A stretch of DNA of 64,000 nucleotides. It comes from Sinohyriopsis cumingii (lineage: Eukaryota; Mollusca; Bivalvia; Unionida; Unionidae). Shown piece after piece: positions 62,401 to 64,000 of the stretch. How positions within the stretch are numbered: the first letter of the stretch is position 1; every line of letters starts with the position of its first letter. The DNA is taken from positions 48,009,574-48,073,573 of the forward strand of contig CM068842.1 in the NCBI GenBank assembly GCA_028554795.2. Reading direction: 5' to 3'. A program made the position numbers and the translations under genes. Below the pieces are notes generated by a model, which had not been told where the DNA came from, made no database searches, and saw nothing but the letters and a program-made list of their open reading frames with translations.

Positions 62401-63688
62401 TTTTGAAACTGTACAAACTAGAGAAAAGATCTTGCGGGTTTGGACACAGATTTGAGGGAACGAGGTGGTAAACCTCATTTACTATCTTGTCAAAGGTCTG
62501 CACTTCCTCATTGTCCACCACCACCTAACCCATTCAGTGGGACAAAAAATGGAGACCCAAAAGAAGAAGAGGGCCGGATGTAACCAGTTCCTTTGGGACT
62601 TCATCTGTGTCAACCAAAACTGGCAGATCATTGTCCTGTCTTTGCTCTTAGATCAAGACAGTGCTATCCTGTCTTATCTCCATTCTTGGAGAAGAAATTT
62701 TGTTGGATGGTTCATCATTTCATATCTAAGGGAATGTGCAGGAAAGGAACAAACCCATTTTTTTCATTATCCCTAAAGGAAGGAATTGATGATTTCCTCT
62801 CAACATAGCAGGAGGTGAGTGGCTATCCCCGTCCCTTCATTAGCAAGGCCAAATGGTGTGGGGATGGTTATAGGTCTTTCCAGTTCAACAATCTATGGAA
62901 CAACAGAAAACTCATCATTCTAAGGCTGAATTACTGTCCCTGAGATTCATGCACATAAACCAGTTTTCATGAGTGTAGGTCCAATATATTGAGGACATAG
63001 CAGCTTATAGTGATATCTAGCACTGAGGCATCATGCCACAGATATGCAGCATCATGTCCTACCCAGTCACATTATCCTGACACCAGGCCGACCAGTCCTA
63101 GCACTAACCTCTTAATGCTGAGTGCCTAGTGAGGCAGCTGTCAGTACCATTTTTATAAGTCTTTAATAATAACTTGGCCATGATTCGAACCCACAACCTT
63201 CTGCATCTGAGGTAGACGCTGTAGCCACAAGGCCACCGGAGTGGTCAAGGACATAATGAATGAACAAACACAGGAATATATGAACAAATATTGCAATATA
63301 CCCTCATTGATACGTAGGTAAGAAATAATTCAATAAGATTCACATAAACATGCCCAGTCTTGACAACTGATTACTTAAGTCGAGATGTAAAGAAAACTCA
63401 CACTGGGCAAGTCTTCAATAATTAAATGAAACATTATACAATAACACTTTGTCAACAAATGAACACTGGAGGAAATCTCAATATTTAATTAAACATCAAA
63501 CTGATCAAATATCAACATTTATATATCCTACACCAATGATTCAGCAGTACCTTATCTTGGGTGACAAGGTGGAGTGGAATTGTTAGCAGATGCTCCACCT
63601 CATCCAGTGCCTCTCTCCATACAATCTCTGTAAACTCTGCCACTTCACTGCTTAGCTTTGTCTGCAGGATGAACAGCTTGCTCAAAAC
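2385..63688 (-). CDS. PARP4: PARP4 (vault PARP) orthologue, 19 internal exons, partial at both ends
   Basis: In the animals studied PARP4 is an ADP-ribosyltransferase of the cytoplasmic vault particle, where it binds the major vault protein. Nineteen exons (listed separately) join in phase to 866 codons. Approximate domains: helical PARP regulatory region, residues 1-150; ADP-ribosyltransferase, 160-320, with the triad as H181 (LMHSS), Y221 (GIYFSD) and E291 (DNEY); VIT domain, 370-495; vWA domain, 617-785, with MIDAS DMSNS at 624-628 and ISDG at 719-722; then the conserved post-vWA segment. This order (PARP, then VIT, then vWA) is peculiar to PARP4. The BRCT end lies beyond base 64000 and the MVP-binding end beyond base 1. 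All introns seen are GT-AG. Odd points: the usual HG after the catalytic His is HS, and the vWA Thr position reads Ser. Exon 3 is about 15 residues shorter than expected at its end, so a tiny exon could be missing. I see no disabling change, so the gene looks functional. The assignment rests on remembered family sequence, not on a search. Confidence 0.95.
2540..4814 (-). mobile_element. pogo/Tigger-type DNA transposon, family 1
   Basis: Terminal inverted repeats CACCACTCCCTTGATAACTC (left) and the reverse complement of GAGTTATTGAGGGAGCGGTG (right) are flanked by TA on both sides. Subterminal copies of the GCGAGTTATC motif occur near 2608-2618 and 4780-4800. Inside, on the minus strand, is the C-terminal end of a pogo-family transposase. 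The N-terminal and most of the DDE part are missing, so it is non-autonomous. Confidence 0.8.
3198..3801 (-). pseudogene. pogo/Tigger transposase C-terminal remnant
   Basis: It reads CWIKGIGAAFDV, WEKFVQTRG, VSLDDMEEWICADNDCPTAE, ETIINSITNK, then PPPPSAQKAIKHFDIAIRWL. This is the acidic tail and final helix seen in Tigger and jerky-like transposases. A tandem duplication of about 91-96 bp (3397-3487 and 3488-3583) repeats MSVETIINSITNKFxAEDDSNW and breaks the frame. The DDE catalytic region is absent. Confidence 0.65.
4817..7261. other. Intron sequence around exon r, little structure
   Basis: Apart from the exon at 5586-5756 I see only AT-rich intron. A stretch at 5785-5900 (CAGTAAAACCCATCTTGAGG…) may be a worn DNA-transposon end. 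Bases 6520-6760 have a 77-codon frame with no recognisable content. Confidence 0.5.
5586..5756 (-). CDS. PARP4: PARP4 exon r (post-vWA)
   Basis: 171 nt, phase 0 to 0. It contains MEVSVDWIQG, LQAPSSIPSIFSGCRQVVYG and FVPNCMQ, the conserved segment that follows the vWA domain in PARP4. The donor is CAG|GTAAGA. Confidence 0.95.
7262..7592. repeat. Tandem array derived from PARP4 exon q and its splice donor
   Basis: Six degenerate units of about 52-65 bp, each like the end of the exon at 7593-7692: TTATAATGCCAACACCAA, ATCAGCTTGGCAAAGGAAGG, then intron-like GTGAGAGATATGAG. The exon end is the seventh unit. GT donors are kept near 7310 and 7483. The array therefore contains repeated exon-plus-donor cassettes within the intron. 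Confidence 0.85.
7593..7692 (-). CDS. PARP4: PARP4 exon q (end of vWA domain)
   Basis: 100 nt, phase 2 to 0. It reads NHHQMRCFASLGGGTYEYYN, then ANTKSAWQRK, aligning with the FEYFNAKSKHSWRK end of the vWA domain. The acceptor is TCCTGCAG and the donor AAG|GTGAGA. The last 45 or so bases and the donor are repeated several times in the next intron. Confidence 0.92.
7814..8190. repeat. Tandem array, 42 bp x 9
   Basis: Near-identical units TCTATATCTTTATGATTTATG plus TCTACATCTGATTGATCTATG. Because 42 is divisible by 3 and the unit lacks stops in two frames, long frames appear on both strands (DIDIDQSDVDINHK on minus); these are not genes. Confidence 0.95.
8290..8660. repeat. Degenerate continuation of the 42-bp array
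   Basis: Irregular repeats of ATGATCTATGTCTACATATG-like words, apparently an older fringe of the array at 7814-8190. Confidence 0.7.
9288..9475 (-). CDS. PARP4: PARP4 exon p (vWA domain)
   Basis: 188 nt, phase 0 to 2. It contains GSSDFFTPLRSFHLL, then NIFLISDGHVTQDGFILNSI and SRLFTLGVG. ISDG is the third MIDAS loop. The Thr loop reads GSSD where vertebrates have GNTD. The donor is GG|GTCAGT. A 51-bp array starts about 20 nt upstream of the acceptor. Confidence 0.93.
9495..9748. repeat. Tandem array, ~51 bp x 5, next to exon p acceptor
   Basis: Unit with AAGATCTGAGATATTTTCTAAG and GAGATAACTGAAATGAATCT; anchors 9511, 9562, 9613, 9663 and 9721. It starts about 20 nt from the exon at 9475. Confidence 0.85.
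9955..10535. repeat. Tandem array built on GGCTGATCCCAGC
   Basis: About a dozen imperfect units of roughly 45-50 bp alternating AGGCTGATCCCAGCATTCAAG and GTGTATTCTGGGCTGATCCC. Confidence 0.85.
10828..11760. repeat. Compound tandem arrays (39-bp units, then degenerate relatives)
   Basis: Bases 10828-11060 hold a 39-bp unit (GGAATATTTATATTCAACAA plus GACCTTTTCATGTTCATCA), with anchors every 39 bp from 10863. Bases 11090-11760 hold longer degenerate units (TTCATCATGATTTTGCCATC plus AAGACTTTTTATAGTATGC). Both share the words TTCATC and CAAGAC. Confidence 0.85.
11985..12592. repeat. Direct tandem duplication of ~300 bp
   Basis: The two halves (about 11985-12297 and 12298-12592) share GTTCTATAGGAAT, AGTTTGTAGGG, CTGTATGTGGAGCCGCAAG, TGATCCTGAGGAT and CATACATGCACC in the same order, roughly 75-80% alike by eye. 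No gene recognised. Confidence 0.8.
12593..13084. other. Intron, nothing recognised
   Basis: AT-rich intron between the 300-bp duplication and the large minisatellite. Confidence 0.5.
13085..16045. repeat. Large minisatellite (~25 bp unit, ~110 copies)
   Basis: Almost 3 kb of CAAACTGAATTCCTTCTATACAAAA variants, often with GAATTC. Some subunits lack the CAAA step, giving a roughly 21/25 bp alternation and hints of higher-order blocks of 60-110 bp. It lies in the PARP4 intron between exons o and p. Frames through it (FCIEGIQFVLYRKNS-type) are by-products. Confidence 0.95.
16221..16361 (-). CDS. PARP4: PARP4 exon o (vWA domain)
   Basis: 141 nt, phase 0 to 0. VLELALHQLP and YYFNITVFGTSNSDLFSAS match the second helix and strand of the vWA fold. 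The 3 kb satellite-like array of the next intron ends about 180 nt from this exon. Confidence 0.92.
16443..16519. repeat. Short duplication (~30 bp x 2)
   Basis: GTGTATTTTCAGCTAGACATC occurs twice in succession. Confidence 0.8.
16659..16686. repeat. (GT)n microsatellite
   Basis: A short GT run with one GC interruption. Confidence 0.9.
17268..17387 (-). CDS. PARP4: PARP4 exon n (vWA MIDAS)
   Basis: 120 nt, phase 0 to 0. ACMLTFYPEF is followed by EILFLIDMSNSM. DxSxS is the metal-ion-dependent adhesion site of the vWA fold, here complete. The donor is AAG|GTCAGC. Confidence 0.94.
17570..18570. repeat. Degenerate tandem array (~45 bp x ~20)
   Basis: Units of AATGTGTCAACAGCTTAGAC plus AGAGACCAGCTATTGCAA, increasingly irregular to the right. 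It lies in the intron between exons m and n. Confidence 0.85.
18896..19030 (-). CDS. PARP4: PARP4 exon m (between VIT and vWA)
   Basis: 135 nt, phase 0 to 0. It ends VPRMWVEEHTEKDSQ, close to the LPRMWVE motif of PARP4. The acceptor is TTGTCAG and the donor CAG|GTAAGT. Confidence 0.92.
19500..20050. repeat. Long-unit dispersed array, left part
   Basis: Units of about 150-180 bp with words TTTACCAAGTTTGATCACAA, CAGCCAATGAGATGCATG, CTCATTAATATGCA and CTCATAATAAA. It resumes at 21466 after the Penelope-like insertion and has relatives at 30290-30690. Confidence 0.65.
20156..20413 (+). CDS. Unrecognised 85-codon frame, possibly part of an inserted element
   Basis: An ATG in good context (GAAAATGGCG) opens MAGVITLKDMPDDIGEQYL and continues with RQRQKARAFIHRLHFSKLRW. 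This part looks protein-like. From about 20300 the DNA is a short repeat of GGAGAACTCGCCCC-type units that also reads WGEFS/WGDFS on the other strand. I do not recognise the protein. It could be a 5' piece of a captured gene, or of the same insertion that brought in the Penelope-like sequence next to it. No promoter or splice context supports an active gene. Confidence 0.3.
   Translation: MAGVITLKDMPDDIGEQYLPYETTLRQRQKARAFIHRLHFSKLRWYAENSPHGELAPTYLEKSPQSGCLSRPNWLEKSSQNLSPK
20403..21345 (+). pseudogene. Penelope-like element reverse transcriptase, decayed
   Basis: On the plus strand, in shifting frames: ITKDILTKLKQYHSNIYKDE, KSNNIITVNQDDY, RTPQFYILPK, LQPLMKSLPSYIKDTT, then VTSLYTNILHAGGIEACKYF, QIMGINMAP and WFRFLDDIFMI. 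The VTSLYTNIPH and FxDDIF blocks are typical of Penelope-like RTs. Several frameshifts and stops are present, and the GIY-YIG endonuclease part is not seen, so it is 3'-truncated or decayed. It lies inside a tandem array that continues on both sides. Confidence 0.85.
21466..21895. repeat. Long-unit dispersed array, right part
   Basis: Same words as 19500-20050 (ACCAAGTTTGATCACAATC, AGCTCAGCCAATCAGATGC, CTCATTAATA). It shows that the segment 20050-21465 was inserted into, or grew within, this array. Confidence 0.65.
21995..22095. repeat. Tandem duplication (~47 bp x 2)
   Basis: GGAACAGCCTCCAGATGGGT plus AACAAGCAATTGTTGATGAATG occurs twice. Confidence 0.85.
22318..22440 (-). CDS. PARP4: PARP4 exon l (post-VIT)
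   Basis: 123 nt, phase 0 to 0. It contains CSVQVSIEMPFDIRKIYSPT, matching the SIEMP strand that follows the VIT domain in PARP4 and ITIH-like proteins. The acceptor is TTATAG and the donor AAG|GTAGCA. Confidence 0.88.
22887..24138 (+). mobile_element. Tigger-type DNA transposon, family 2, no coding capacity
   Basis: It begins CAGTAGTCCCCCTCTTGAA after TA and ends AAGGGGACCATTG before TA. The outer roughly 190 bp of its left end match the reverse complement of the right end of the element at 59179-60590, and its right end matches that element's left end. An internal CACGTGAC...CACTTCCTTTA block is also shared. No transposase frame survives. Confidence 0.75.
24139..26449. other. Intron, nothing recognised
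   Basis: AT-rich unique-looking intron between exons k and l. Short frames near 24573-24882 and 25181-25559 lack recognisable domains. Confidence 0.5.
26450..26614 (-). CDS. PARP4: PARP4 exon k (VIT domain)
   Basis: 165 nt, phase 0 to 0. It reads DVFSVSVGNLPPNSDVLIKI, then TFITEL, followed by YLPSSVAPW. These are the closing strands of the VIT domain. The donor is CAG|GTGATA. Confidence 0.95.
27160..27290. repeat. Short tandem repeat (~60 bp x ~2.5)
   Basis: TTGCAAATTTACCATGAA recurs with CATGAT and GAGC(A/T)ATAG words between. Confidence 0.65.
27665..27930. repeat. Tandem array (~55 bp x 5)
   Basis: Units of GGCTGAGGCTGGAATTTTCC plus TCTCCAACACCTCAGACACA. Confidence 0.85.
28600..29885. 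repeat. Tandem array, 45 bp x ~28, next to exon j donor
   Basis: Highly uniform units GAGCCAGAATGACTGAGAAA plus GGGTATCACAATCCTTGTCAAAAGA, with a higher-order block of about 315 bp repeated (28860s and 29170s). It ends about 30 nt from the donor of the exon at 29916. Frames on both strands are open because 45 is a multiple of 3. Confidence 0.95.
29916..30007 (-). CDS. PARP4: PARP4 exon j (VIT domain)
   Basis: 92 nt, phase 1 to 0. It reads QVKEKSKARKEYKEAIEKG, then HGAYLMEEETP. The donor is CCA|GTAAGT. A 45-bp tandem array starts about 30 nt into the following intron. Confidence 0.94.
30290..30690. repeat. Diverged copy of the long-unit dispersed repeat
   Basis: Words CTCATTAATATCCATTGATCTA, AAGCTGATCAAAATCAGGTC and CAGTCAATCAGATGCAAAAT match the repeat at 19500-20050 and 21466-21895. 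Confidence 0.5.
30691..31968. other. Intron between exons i and j, nothing firm
   Basis: Bases 31610-31770 contain CCAGGACATTTTGG / TTCCAGGGCTTTTCCAGG words that may belong to a dispersed repeat. Otherwise AT-rich intron. Confidence 0.4.
31969..32095 (-). CDS. PARP4: PARP4 exon i (VIT domain)
   Basis: 127 nt, phase 0 to 1. It contains NTPIEAKYVFPLDDSAAVC and GFEAFINGKHIV, the hallmark stretch of VIT domains. The acceptor is GTAACAG and the donor G|GTAAGG. Confidence 0.96.
32540..32910. repeat. Dispersed repeat, copy 1 (SINE-like)
   Basis: It starts with a tRNA-like stretch (GGGTTGCAAGTTTGAATCCTG) and continues through CATAGGGTTAGAATTTTAAA and CAAAAGTACAATATCCAAAG to ATTCTCTCCACTGTGCATG. The same order is found at 33060-33790. 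Confidence 0.6.
33060..33790. repeat. Dispersed repeat, copy 2, split by a 435-bp insertion
   Basis: It matches 32540-32910 up to 33263 and again from 33692. The interrupting segment 33264-33698 is bounded by AATTTCC on both sides (33257-33263 and 33692-33698), as a 7-bp target duplication would be. The inserted DNA has no recognised coding capacity and no terminal inverted repeat that I can see. Confidence 0.6.
33893..34400. repeat. Tandem array, 27 bp x ~19, next to exon h donor
   Basis: Unit AATCAATGAGTCAATCAAAATCAATCT with variants. It ends about 20 nt from the donor of the exon at 34421. The minus-strand frame (IRLILIDSL repeats) is a by-product. Confidence 0.95.
34421..34551 (-). CDS. 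PARP4: PARP4 exon h (linker and start of VIT domain)
   Basis: 131 nt, phase 1 to 0. It reads KAGLQGTGKESVPLKSVHV, then RAKMLDLVAH, the first strands of the VIT domain. The donor is CAT|GTGAGT. A 27-bp tandem array begins about 20 nt downstream of this donor. Confidence 0.9.
34895..36212. repeat. Tandem array (~41-54 bp x ~28), left part
   Basis: Unit TACTTGTCTTGTGAAACATT plus TTGATTATTACAATTTAGTATGC with an optional ACATGA step. It is cut at 36212 by the DIRS-like element and resumes at 42253. Confidence 0.95.
36255..36415 (+). repeat. DIRS left inverted terminal repeat
   Basis: It matches the reverse complement of 42075-42232 with about six differences, including a 4-bp indel (CTGTCTATCTC against CTATCTC). 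Confidence 0.9.
36486..36548. other. DIRS internal complementary region
   Basis: Bases 36486-36527 are the reverse complement of 36213-36254 with two mismatches. Bases 36528-36548 are the reverse complement of the right extremity (to 42252). The join between them defines both ends of the element. Confidence 0.88.
36812..37874 (-). pseudogene. DIRS tyrosine recombinase, one frameshift
   Basis: The N-terminal half (37874 to about 37540) contains RRPSTLKAYEGKWRVFRDWC, the core-binding SAM-like domain. The catalytic half (about 37540-36812) has ACRVSELHAL (first Arg), ITAHEIRAISAS (His-x-x-Arg), EAVGWHAESTFSSFYLRDL (His and the nucleophile Tyr). All five catalytic positions are present, but a one-base frame change near 37540 separates the halves. 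It would integrate circular DNA of the element without target duplication. It is the last gene before the internal complementary region. Confidence 0.9.
37834..40074 (-). pseudogene. DIRS reverse transcriptase-RNase H, one nonsense codon
   Basis: One frame, interrupted by TAG at 39214-39216. Before it: the linker GGRLLQFQDHWTTF, then LIQKANSKLRPIIDLSRLN, NLDMTNAYFHVPIHP and QVLPFGLNISP (RT motifs). After it: AVYLDNILQKH (RT active site, the second Asp replaced by Asn), HLGMEF, and RNase H motifs VCTDASTYGWGAHL, LEMRIVINAF, VMSDNSVVVTYL and HIPGRLSVLADTLSR. It would copy the element RNA and remove the RNA strand. The stop and the YLDN change mark the copy as inactive. It overlaps the recombinase frame by about 40 bp. 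Confidence 0.9.
39782..41711 (-). pseudogene. DIRS gag-like gene, broken
   Basis: The start at 41711 gives a Cys-rich N-terminus (MSTKCMKCKK, then paired CxxC motifs and a Trp), a probable zinc-binding domain of DIRS Gag. A run of seven C on the minus strand near 41530 shifts the frame. The long reading frame then runs 41547-40183. Another frame change near 40505 leads into QRRWYKTHSDAFSTDLLALD, and TGA interrupts it near 40150. The basic, Gln/Arg-rich tail ends at 39782, overlapping the start of the RT frame. It presumably encoded the particle or nucleic-acid-binding protein. The exact positions of the breaks are approximate. Confidence 0.75.
42075..42232 (-). repeat. DIRS right inverted terminal repeat
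   Basis: The reverse complement of the left repeat, ending just before the 21-bp right-end extension that is mirrored in the internal region at 36528-36548. Confidence 0.9.
42253..42400. repeat. Tandem array, right part beyond the DIRS insertion
   Basis: ATATGCTATTTGTCTTGTGAAACATTTT units, degenerate, continuing the array at 34895-36212. Confidence 0.85.
42932..43091 (-). CDS. PARP4: PARP4 exon g (catalytic glutamate)
   Basis: 160 nt, phase 0 to 1. It opens DNEYAVF, where E291 aligns with the catalytic Glu, followed by IRYVVEFSMTGD, the last strand of the ART fold. The tail, rich in Ser and Asp, leads to the VIT domain. The donor is G|GTAAGT. Confidence 0.93.
43640..43880 (+). mobile_element. 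Probable SINE
   Basis: GTTATGGGTTCAACCCC looks like a B box. It is followed by CTCTGGTTTCCTACACATAA and ATCATTCCAGAATGTAGCATT, which read as a SINE tail. The A box is not clear. Confidence 0.4.
44372..44555 (-). CDS. PARP4: PARP4 exon f (catalytic domain core)
   Basis: 184 nt, phase 2 to 0. It includes FLLLCDVALGNVHEM, TAPPDGFDSLHGV and YSQFE, matching the PARP signature region of PARP4. The acceptor CTCTTGCAG is strong and the donor is GAG|GTTAGT. Confidence 0.95.
44605..44730. repeat. Short tandem repeat (~50 bp x 2.5)
   Basis: AAAATTAATCTCATG recurs with CCACTC(A/G)…CCAGTCAT. Confidence 0.75.
45480..46205 (-). pseudogene. Remnant of a second DIRS-like element (recombinase end plus internal region)
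   Basis: Bases about 45485-45575 resemble the internal complementary region and following bases of the complete DIRS copy (TTTCTTCTTCAAATATGTT against TTTCTCCTTCAAATACGTT, then AGGAGAA). On the minus strand near 45870-45790 the frame reads GWRSKITFSNFYLRCIS, which aligns with GWHAESTFSSFYLRDLA around the recombinase nucleophile. Upstream there are only scattered matches with stops. The rest of the element is not visible. It is a different, older lineage. Confidence 0.6.
46206..48278. other. Introns around exon e, nothing recognised
   Basis: Only the exon at 47109-47207 is recognisable. A CCCTCTCCCTCTCC run lies near 46705. Confidence 0.5.
47109..47207 (-). CDS. PARP4: PARP4 exon e (catalytic tyrosine)
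   Basis: 99 nt, phase 2 to 2. It reads GLLLPKTVVDKFGVNRTD, then AGNLGCGIYFSDAA. The Tyr of GIYFSD is the second triad residue. The donor AAG|GTGAGT is strong. Confidence 0.93.
48279..48522. repeat. Duplication of ~75 bp flanking a Tigger-like fragment
   Basis: AACTGTCAGATATATT…GATATGTCTTACAAACTGAATCC…AAAGACATACA occurs at 48283-48355 and 48449-48521, on either side of the fragment at 48351-48432. Confidence 0.8.
48351..48432. mobile_element. Tigger-like terminal fragment
   Basis: The pattern GACTCAGCTATAACATGGTGG, GGGGTCCATAGAACCAGACC, ATGTTATAGACCGAACCATG is the layout of many pogo/Tigger ends (CTCGTTATAACxxGG...GTTATA). No partner end was found. Confidence 0.4.
49566..49785 (-). mobile_element. 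tRNA-derived SINE, diverged copy
   Basis: It aligns along its length with 51668-51913: tail GGCATTAAACCCC, core GGTTTTCCTGAGTTCTTCCTCC, body TGGCTCAGCCAAGGTCGGTA, and a worn A box. The long plus-strand frame through it (49563-50204) is a by-product. Confidence 0.75.
50052..50150 (-). CDS. PARP4: PARP4 exon d (catalytic histidine)
   Basis: 99 nt, phase 2 to 2. The conserved core is LMHSSAAHNFLGILSR. Its His (codon 50090-50092) is the NAD-binding His of the H-Y-E triad. The following Gly of the family is Ser here. The acceptor TCTCTATTAG is the first unit of a roughly 50-bp tandem array that continues to 50640. The donor is CCAG|GTATGT. Confidence 0.88.
50151..50640. repeat. Tandem array (~50 bp x 10) containing the exon d splice acceptor
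   Basis: Unit CATTTCTAATACAGAATACA plus TGTCTGATGTGTATGCTGAAACACACAAAA. Read on the minus strand, each unit has GTGTGTTTCAG and TATTCTGTATTAG. The unit next to the exon supplies the real acceptor TCTCTATTAG. Confidence 0.9.
50641..51667. other. Intron, one 80-codon plus-strand frame of unknown meaning
   Basis: Bases 51025-51267 are less AT-rich and open for 80 codons on plus (MSTDVGTLNQVVDGTG…), followed by a C9 run. No domain recognised and no partner exon seen. It could be a worn repeat. Confidence 0.3.
51668..51913 (-). mobile_element. tRNA-derived SINE, well preserved
   Basis: Read on the minus strand, it starts GAGTGGCTGAGTGGTCTAAA (A box) and has GGTTCAAGTCTAGG (B box), like a Ser/Leu tRNA. 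A conserved core with TTTTCCCGGGTTCTTCCTCC follows, then a tail ending GGCGTTAAGCCCC. A second, more diverged copy lies at 49566-49785. Confidence 0.8.
52765..53996. mobile_element. Probable Tigger-type DNA transposon, family 3
   Basis: Left end CAGCATTCCCTCACTTTACGG after TA; right end GGCAGGGTCGCACTG before TA. The ends are only loosely inverted (CAGNNNNNCCCT), but size, TA flanks and layout fit a non-autonomous Tigger element. Much of its right half is a tandem array of about 155 bp units. No coding part is seen. Confidence 0.5.
53460..53970. repeat. Tandem array (~155 bp x ~3.5) inside a Tigger-like element
   Basis: GCCATGA(T/A)TGTATTATATT anchors at about 53487, 53641, 53796 and 53937, with CATTTTACACACTATTTC and TTTTTTCCCAGTAC in each unit. 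Confidence 0.85.
54075..54235 (-). CDS. PARP4: PARP4 exon c (end of regulatory region)
   Basis: Residues 108-160 plus two bases, 161 nt. It carries VAKYRALGCHISCLE, close to the YRAL..KIEH stretch of vertebrate PARP4. The donor is GG|GTAATT, phase 2. The linker to the catalytic domain is shorter than in vertebrates by about 15 residues, so a small extra exon could lie in the 4 kb intron that follows. The phases already fit without one. Confidence 0.88.
54236..57899. other. Long intron between exons b and c, mostly featureless
   Basis: Apart from the duplication at 56800-56946 and the dispersed repeat near 56510, I see no element or coding potential in this AT-rich stretch. Confidence 0.5.
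56800..56946. repeat. Tandem duplication (~74 bp x 2)
   Basis: ATGACTTTCAATGACCTAGG plus TGAAATATTAAT…GTTCAAGGA…TTGAATTTGAGGTGTTCATT occurs twice. Confidence 0.9.
57900..58276. mobile_element. Decayed end of a family-1 Tigger element
   Basis: Bases 58060-58276 follow the right-end region of the element at 2540-4814 (…TTTATAAGTGGG…CTAGTTATTCAGGCATG…GGGAGTGATGTA against TTATAAGCGGG…GAGTTATCCGGGCGCG…GGGAGCGGTGTA). The left limit is vague. Confidence 0.5.
58320..58358. other. Perfect 12-bp inverted repeat (hairpin)
   Basis: CAAATGAGATGC (58320-58331) and GCATCTCATTTG (58347-58358) with a 15-nt loop. No gene context; its role is unknown. Confidence 0.7.
59179..60590 (-). mobile_element. Tigger-type DNA transposon, family 2, with transposase remnants
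   Basis: TA-flanked ends read CAGTAGTCCCCTTTTTATAA on the left and GAGGGTGACTACTG on the right. It is in the opposite orientation to the copy at 22887-24138 and somewhat longer. It holds the N-terminal part of a CENP-B-like transposase on the minus strand. Confidence 0.8.
59465..60000 (-). pseudogene. Tigger/CENP-B-like transposase N-terminal remnant
   Basis: Minus-strand pieces in order: SSRKK-like start near 60000; ILAENCDVRKTQINIIMKDN and ILQKWEGE (first helix-turn-helix); IPLTGQMIQEKATILSVEMG, NFTASNAWLHRF and VLSGESADVNNEVVKEWNKR (second, Tc5/CENP-B helix-turn-helix); then DIFNCDETGLVW, the start of the DDE domain. Frameshifts and a stop interrupt it, and the rest of the DDE domain is absent. 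Confidence 0.75.
60591..61389. other. Intron, nothing recognised
   Basis: AT-rich sequence between the Tigger element and exon b. Confidence 0.5.
61390..61572 (-). CDS. PARP4: PARP4 exon b (regulatory helical region)
   Basis: Residues 47-107, phase 0 to 0, 183 nt. It contains LLHMGNILSNLSEADSNK and ends KKDLCQ, as in the PARP regulatory region. The acceptor is TTTCCAG and the donor CAG|GTATAG. Confidence 0.92.
61660..62890 (-). pseudogene. Decayed DIRS-like gag to RT-linker remnant
   Basis: This stretch is more GC-rich than its neighbours. Its minus-strand frame at 61930-61800 reads VGARLDLLLEAWLDLTVDAW, then FLSTKRV. That has the layout of the linker (GGRLLQFQDHWTTF...WVIQVISEG) that joins gag to RT in the complete DIRS copy. 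Upstream (62550-62100) are discontinuous gag-like fragments with many stops. No RT or recombinase follows. A family of tyrosine-recombinase or other retroelement is likely; the exact type is uncertain. Confidence 0.42.
63165..63245 (-). mobile_element. tRNA-like SINE head
   Basis: Minus strand: GGTGGCCTTGTGGCTACAGC (A box region) and GTGGGTTCGAATCATGGCC (B box), spaced as in tRNA promoters. No intact tRNA cloverleaf or CCA end, so it is a SINE head, not a gene. Confidence 0.65.
63551..63688 (-). CDS. PARP4: PARP4 exon a (regulatory helical region)
   Basis: Residues 1-46 of the visible protein, phase 0 to 0. The acceptor TTTGCAG and donor AAG|GTACTG flank it. The motif EVAEFTEIVWREALDEVEHLL matches the helix that opens the PARP4 regulatory region. 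The upstream exons are outside the window. Confidence 0.9.
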
Positions 63689-64000
63689 CTGCAAATGTAT
63701 TTGTCCTTGTTTTACCAAATGTATCACTACAATGACTCTCTTTAGGCACATTACATATTTTACATCAAACACATAAACAATAGCATGCCAATAACATAAA
63801 CAATAGCATGCCAATAGCATAAACAATAGCCTGCCATGGCATCGCTCAAAGTGATGGTTGTAATATCCAAAAGTAACTCAAGTCATTCAAATTAATGTTT
63901 TAAGTTTATTAGGAGGGAAAAAAACTTTGCCATTATATATTGCAATGCTTTTGTAAATATATATATAGCTTCTGTAGTAATATCAATGTATCCAATTATC

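Noticed and set aside
63165..63245. tRNA gene
   Set aside because: A and B boxes are present, but no cloverleaf can be closed; fits a SINE head.
2385..63688. Assignment of the VIT-vWA part to an inter-alpha-trypsin inhibitor heavy chain
   Set aside because: The upstream ADP-ribosyltransferase and regulatory exons are on the same strand and in phase, which is specific to PARP4.

Overview
The window is animal nuclear DNA: AT-rich, intron-dense and packed with minisatellites and decayed transposons. The protein divergence and the repeat types (tRNA-derived SINEs, DIRS, Penelope-like and pogo/Tigger elements, many intronic minisatellites) suggest a marine invertebrate, most likely a mollusc such as a bivalve. 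That assignment is inference; nothing in the window fixes the species.

One host gene runs through almost the whole window on the minus strand: an orthologue of PARP4 (vault poly(ADP-ribose) polymerase, vPARP). I located 19 internal coding exons between 63688 and 2385. All have AG acceptors and GT donors. Their phases join without a break, and they sum to 2598 nt (866 codons). In order they encode the helical PARP regulatory region, the ADP-ribosyltransferase domain (His, Tyr and Glu present), the VIT domain, the von Willebrand A domain with its MIDAS, and the conserved segment after it. The N-terminal part lies beyond the right edge and the C-terminal part beyond the left edge.

The introns hold the rest. 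From left to right: a pogo/Tigger element with transposase C-terminal remnants (2540-4814); a cluster of minisatellites (7.2-18.6 kb, including a 3 kb array of about 25-bp units); a dispersed array broken by a Penelope-like reverse transcriptase remnant (19.5-22.1 kb); a second Tigger family (22887-24138); a 45-bp array (28.6-29.9 kb); a 27-bp array (33.9-34.4 kb); and a roughly 50-bp array (34.9-42.4 kb) split by a complete but mutated 6.04 kb DIRS-like tyrosine-recombinase retrotransposon (36213-42252). Further right are remnants of other DIRS-like elements (45.5-46.2 and 61.7-62.9 kb), SINEs, a probable third Tigger family (52765-53996) and a Tigger copy with CENP-B-like transposase remnants (59179-60590).

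The most unusual pattern is that several minisatellites touch exon edges. One array (7.26-7.59 kb) is built from copies of the end of a PARP4 exon plus its splice donor. Another (50.15-50.64 kb) repeats the splice-acceptor region of the exon that carries the catalytic histidine.
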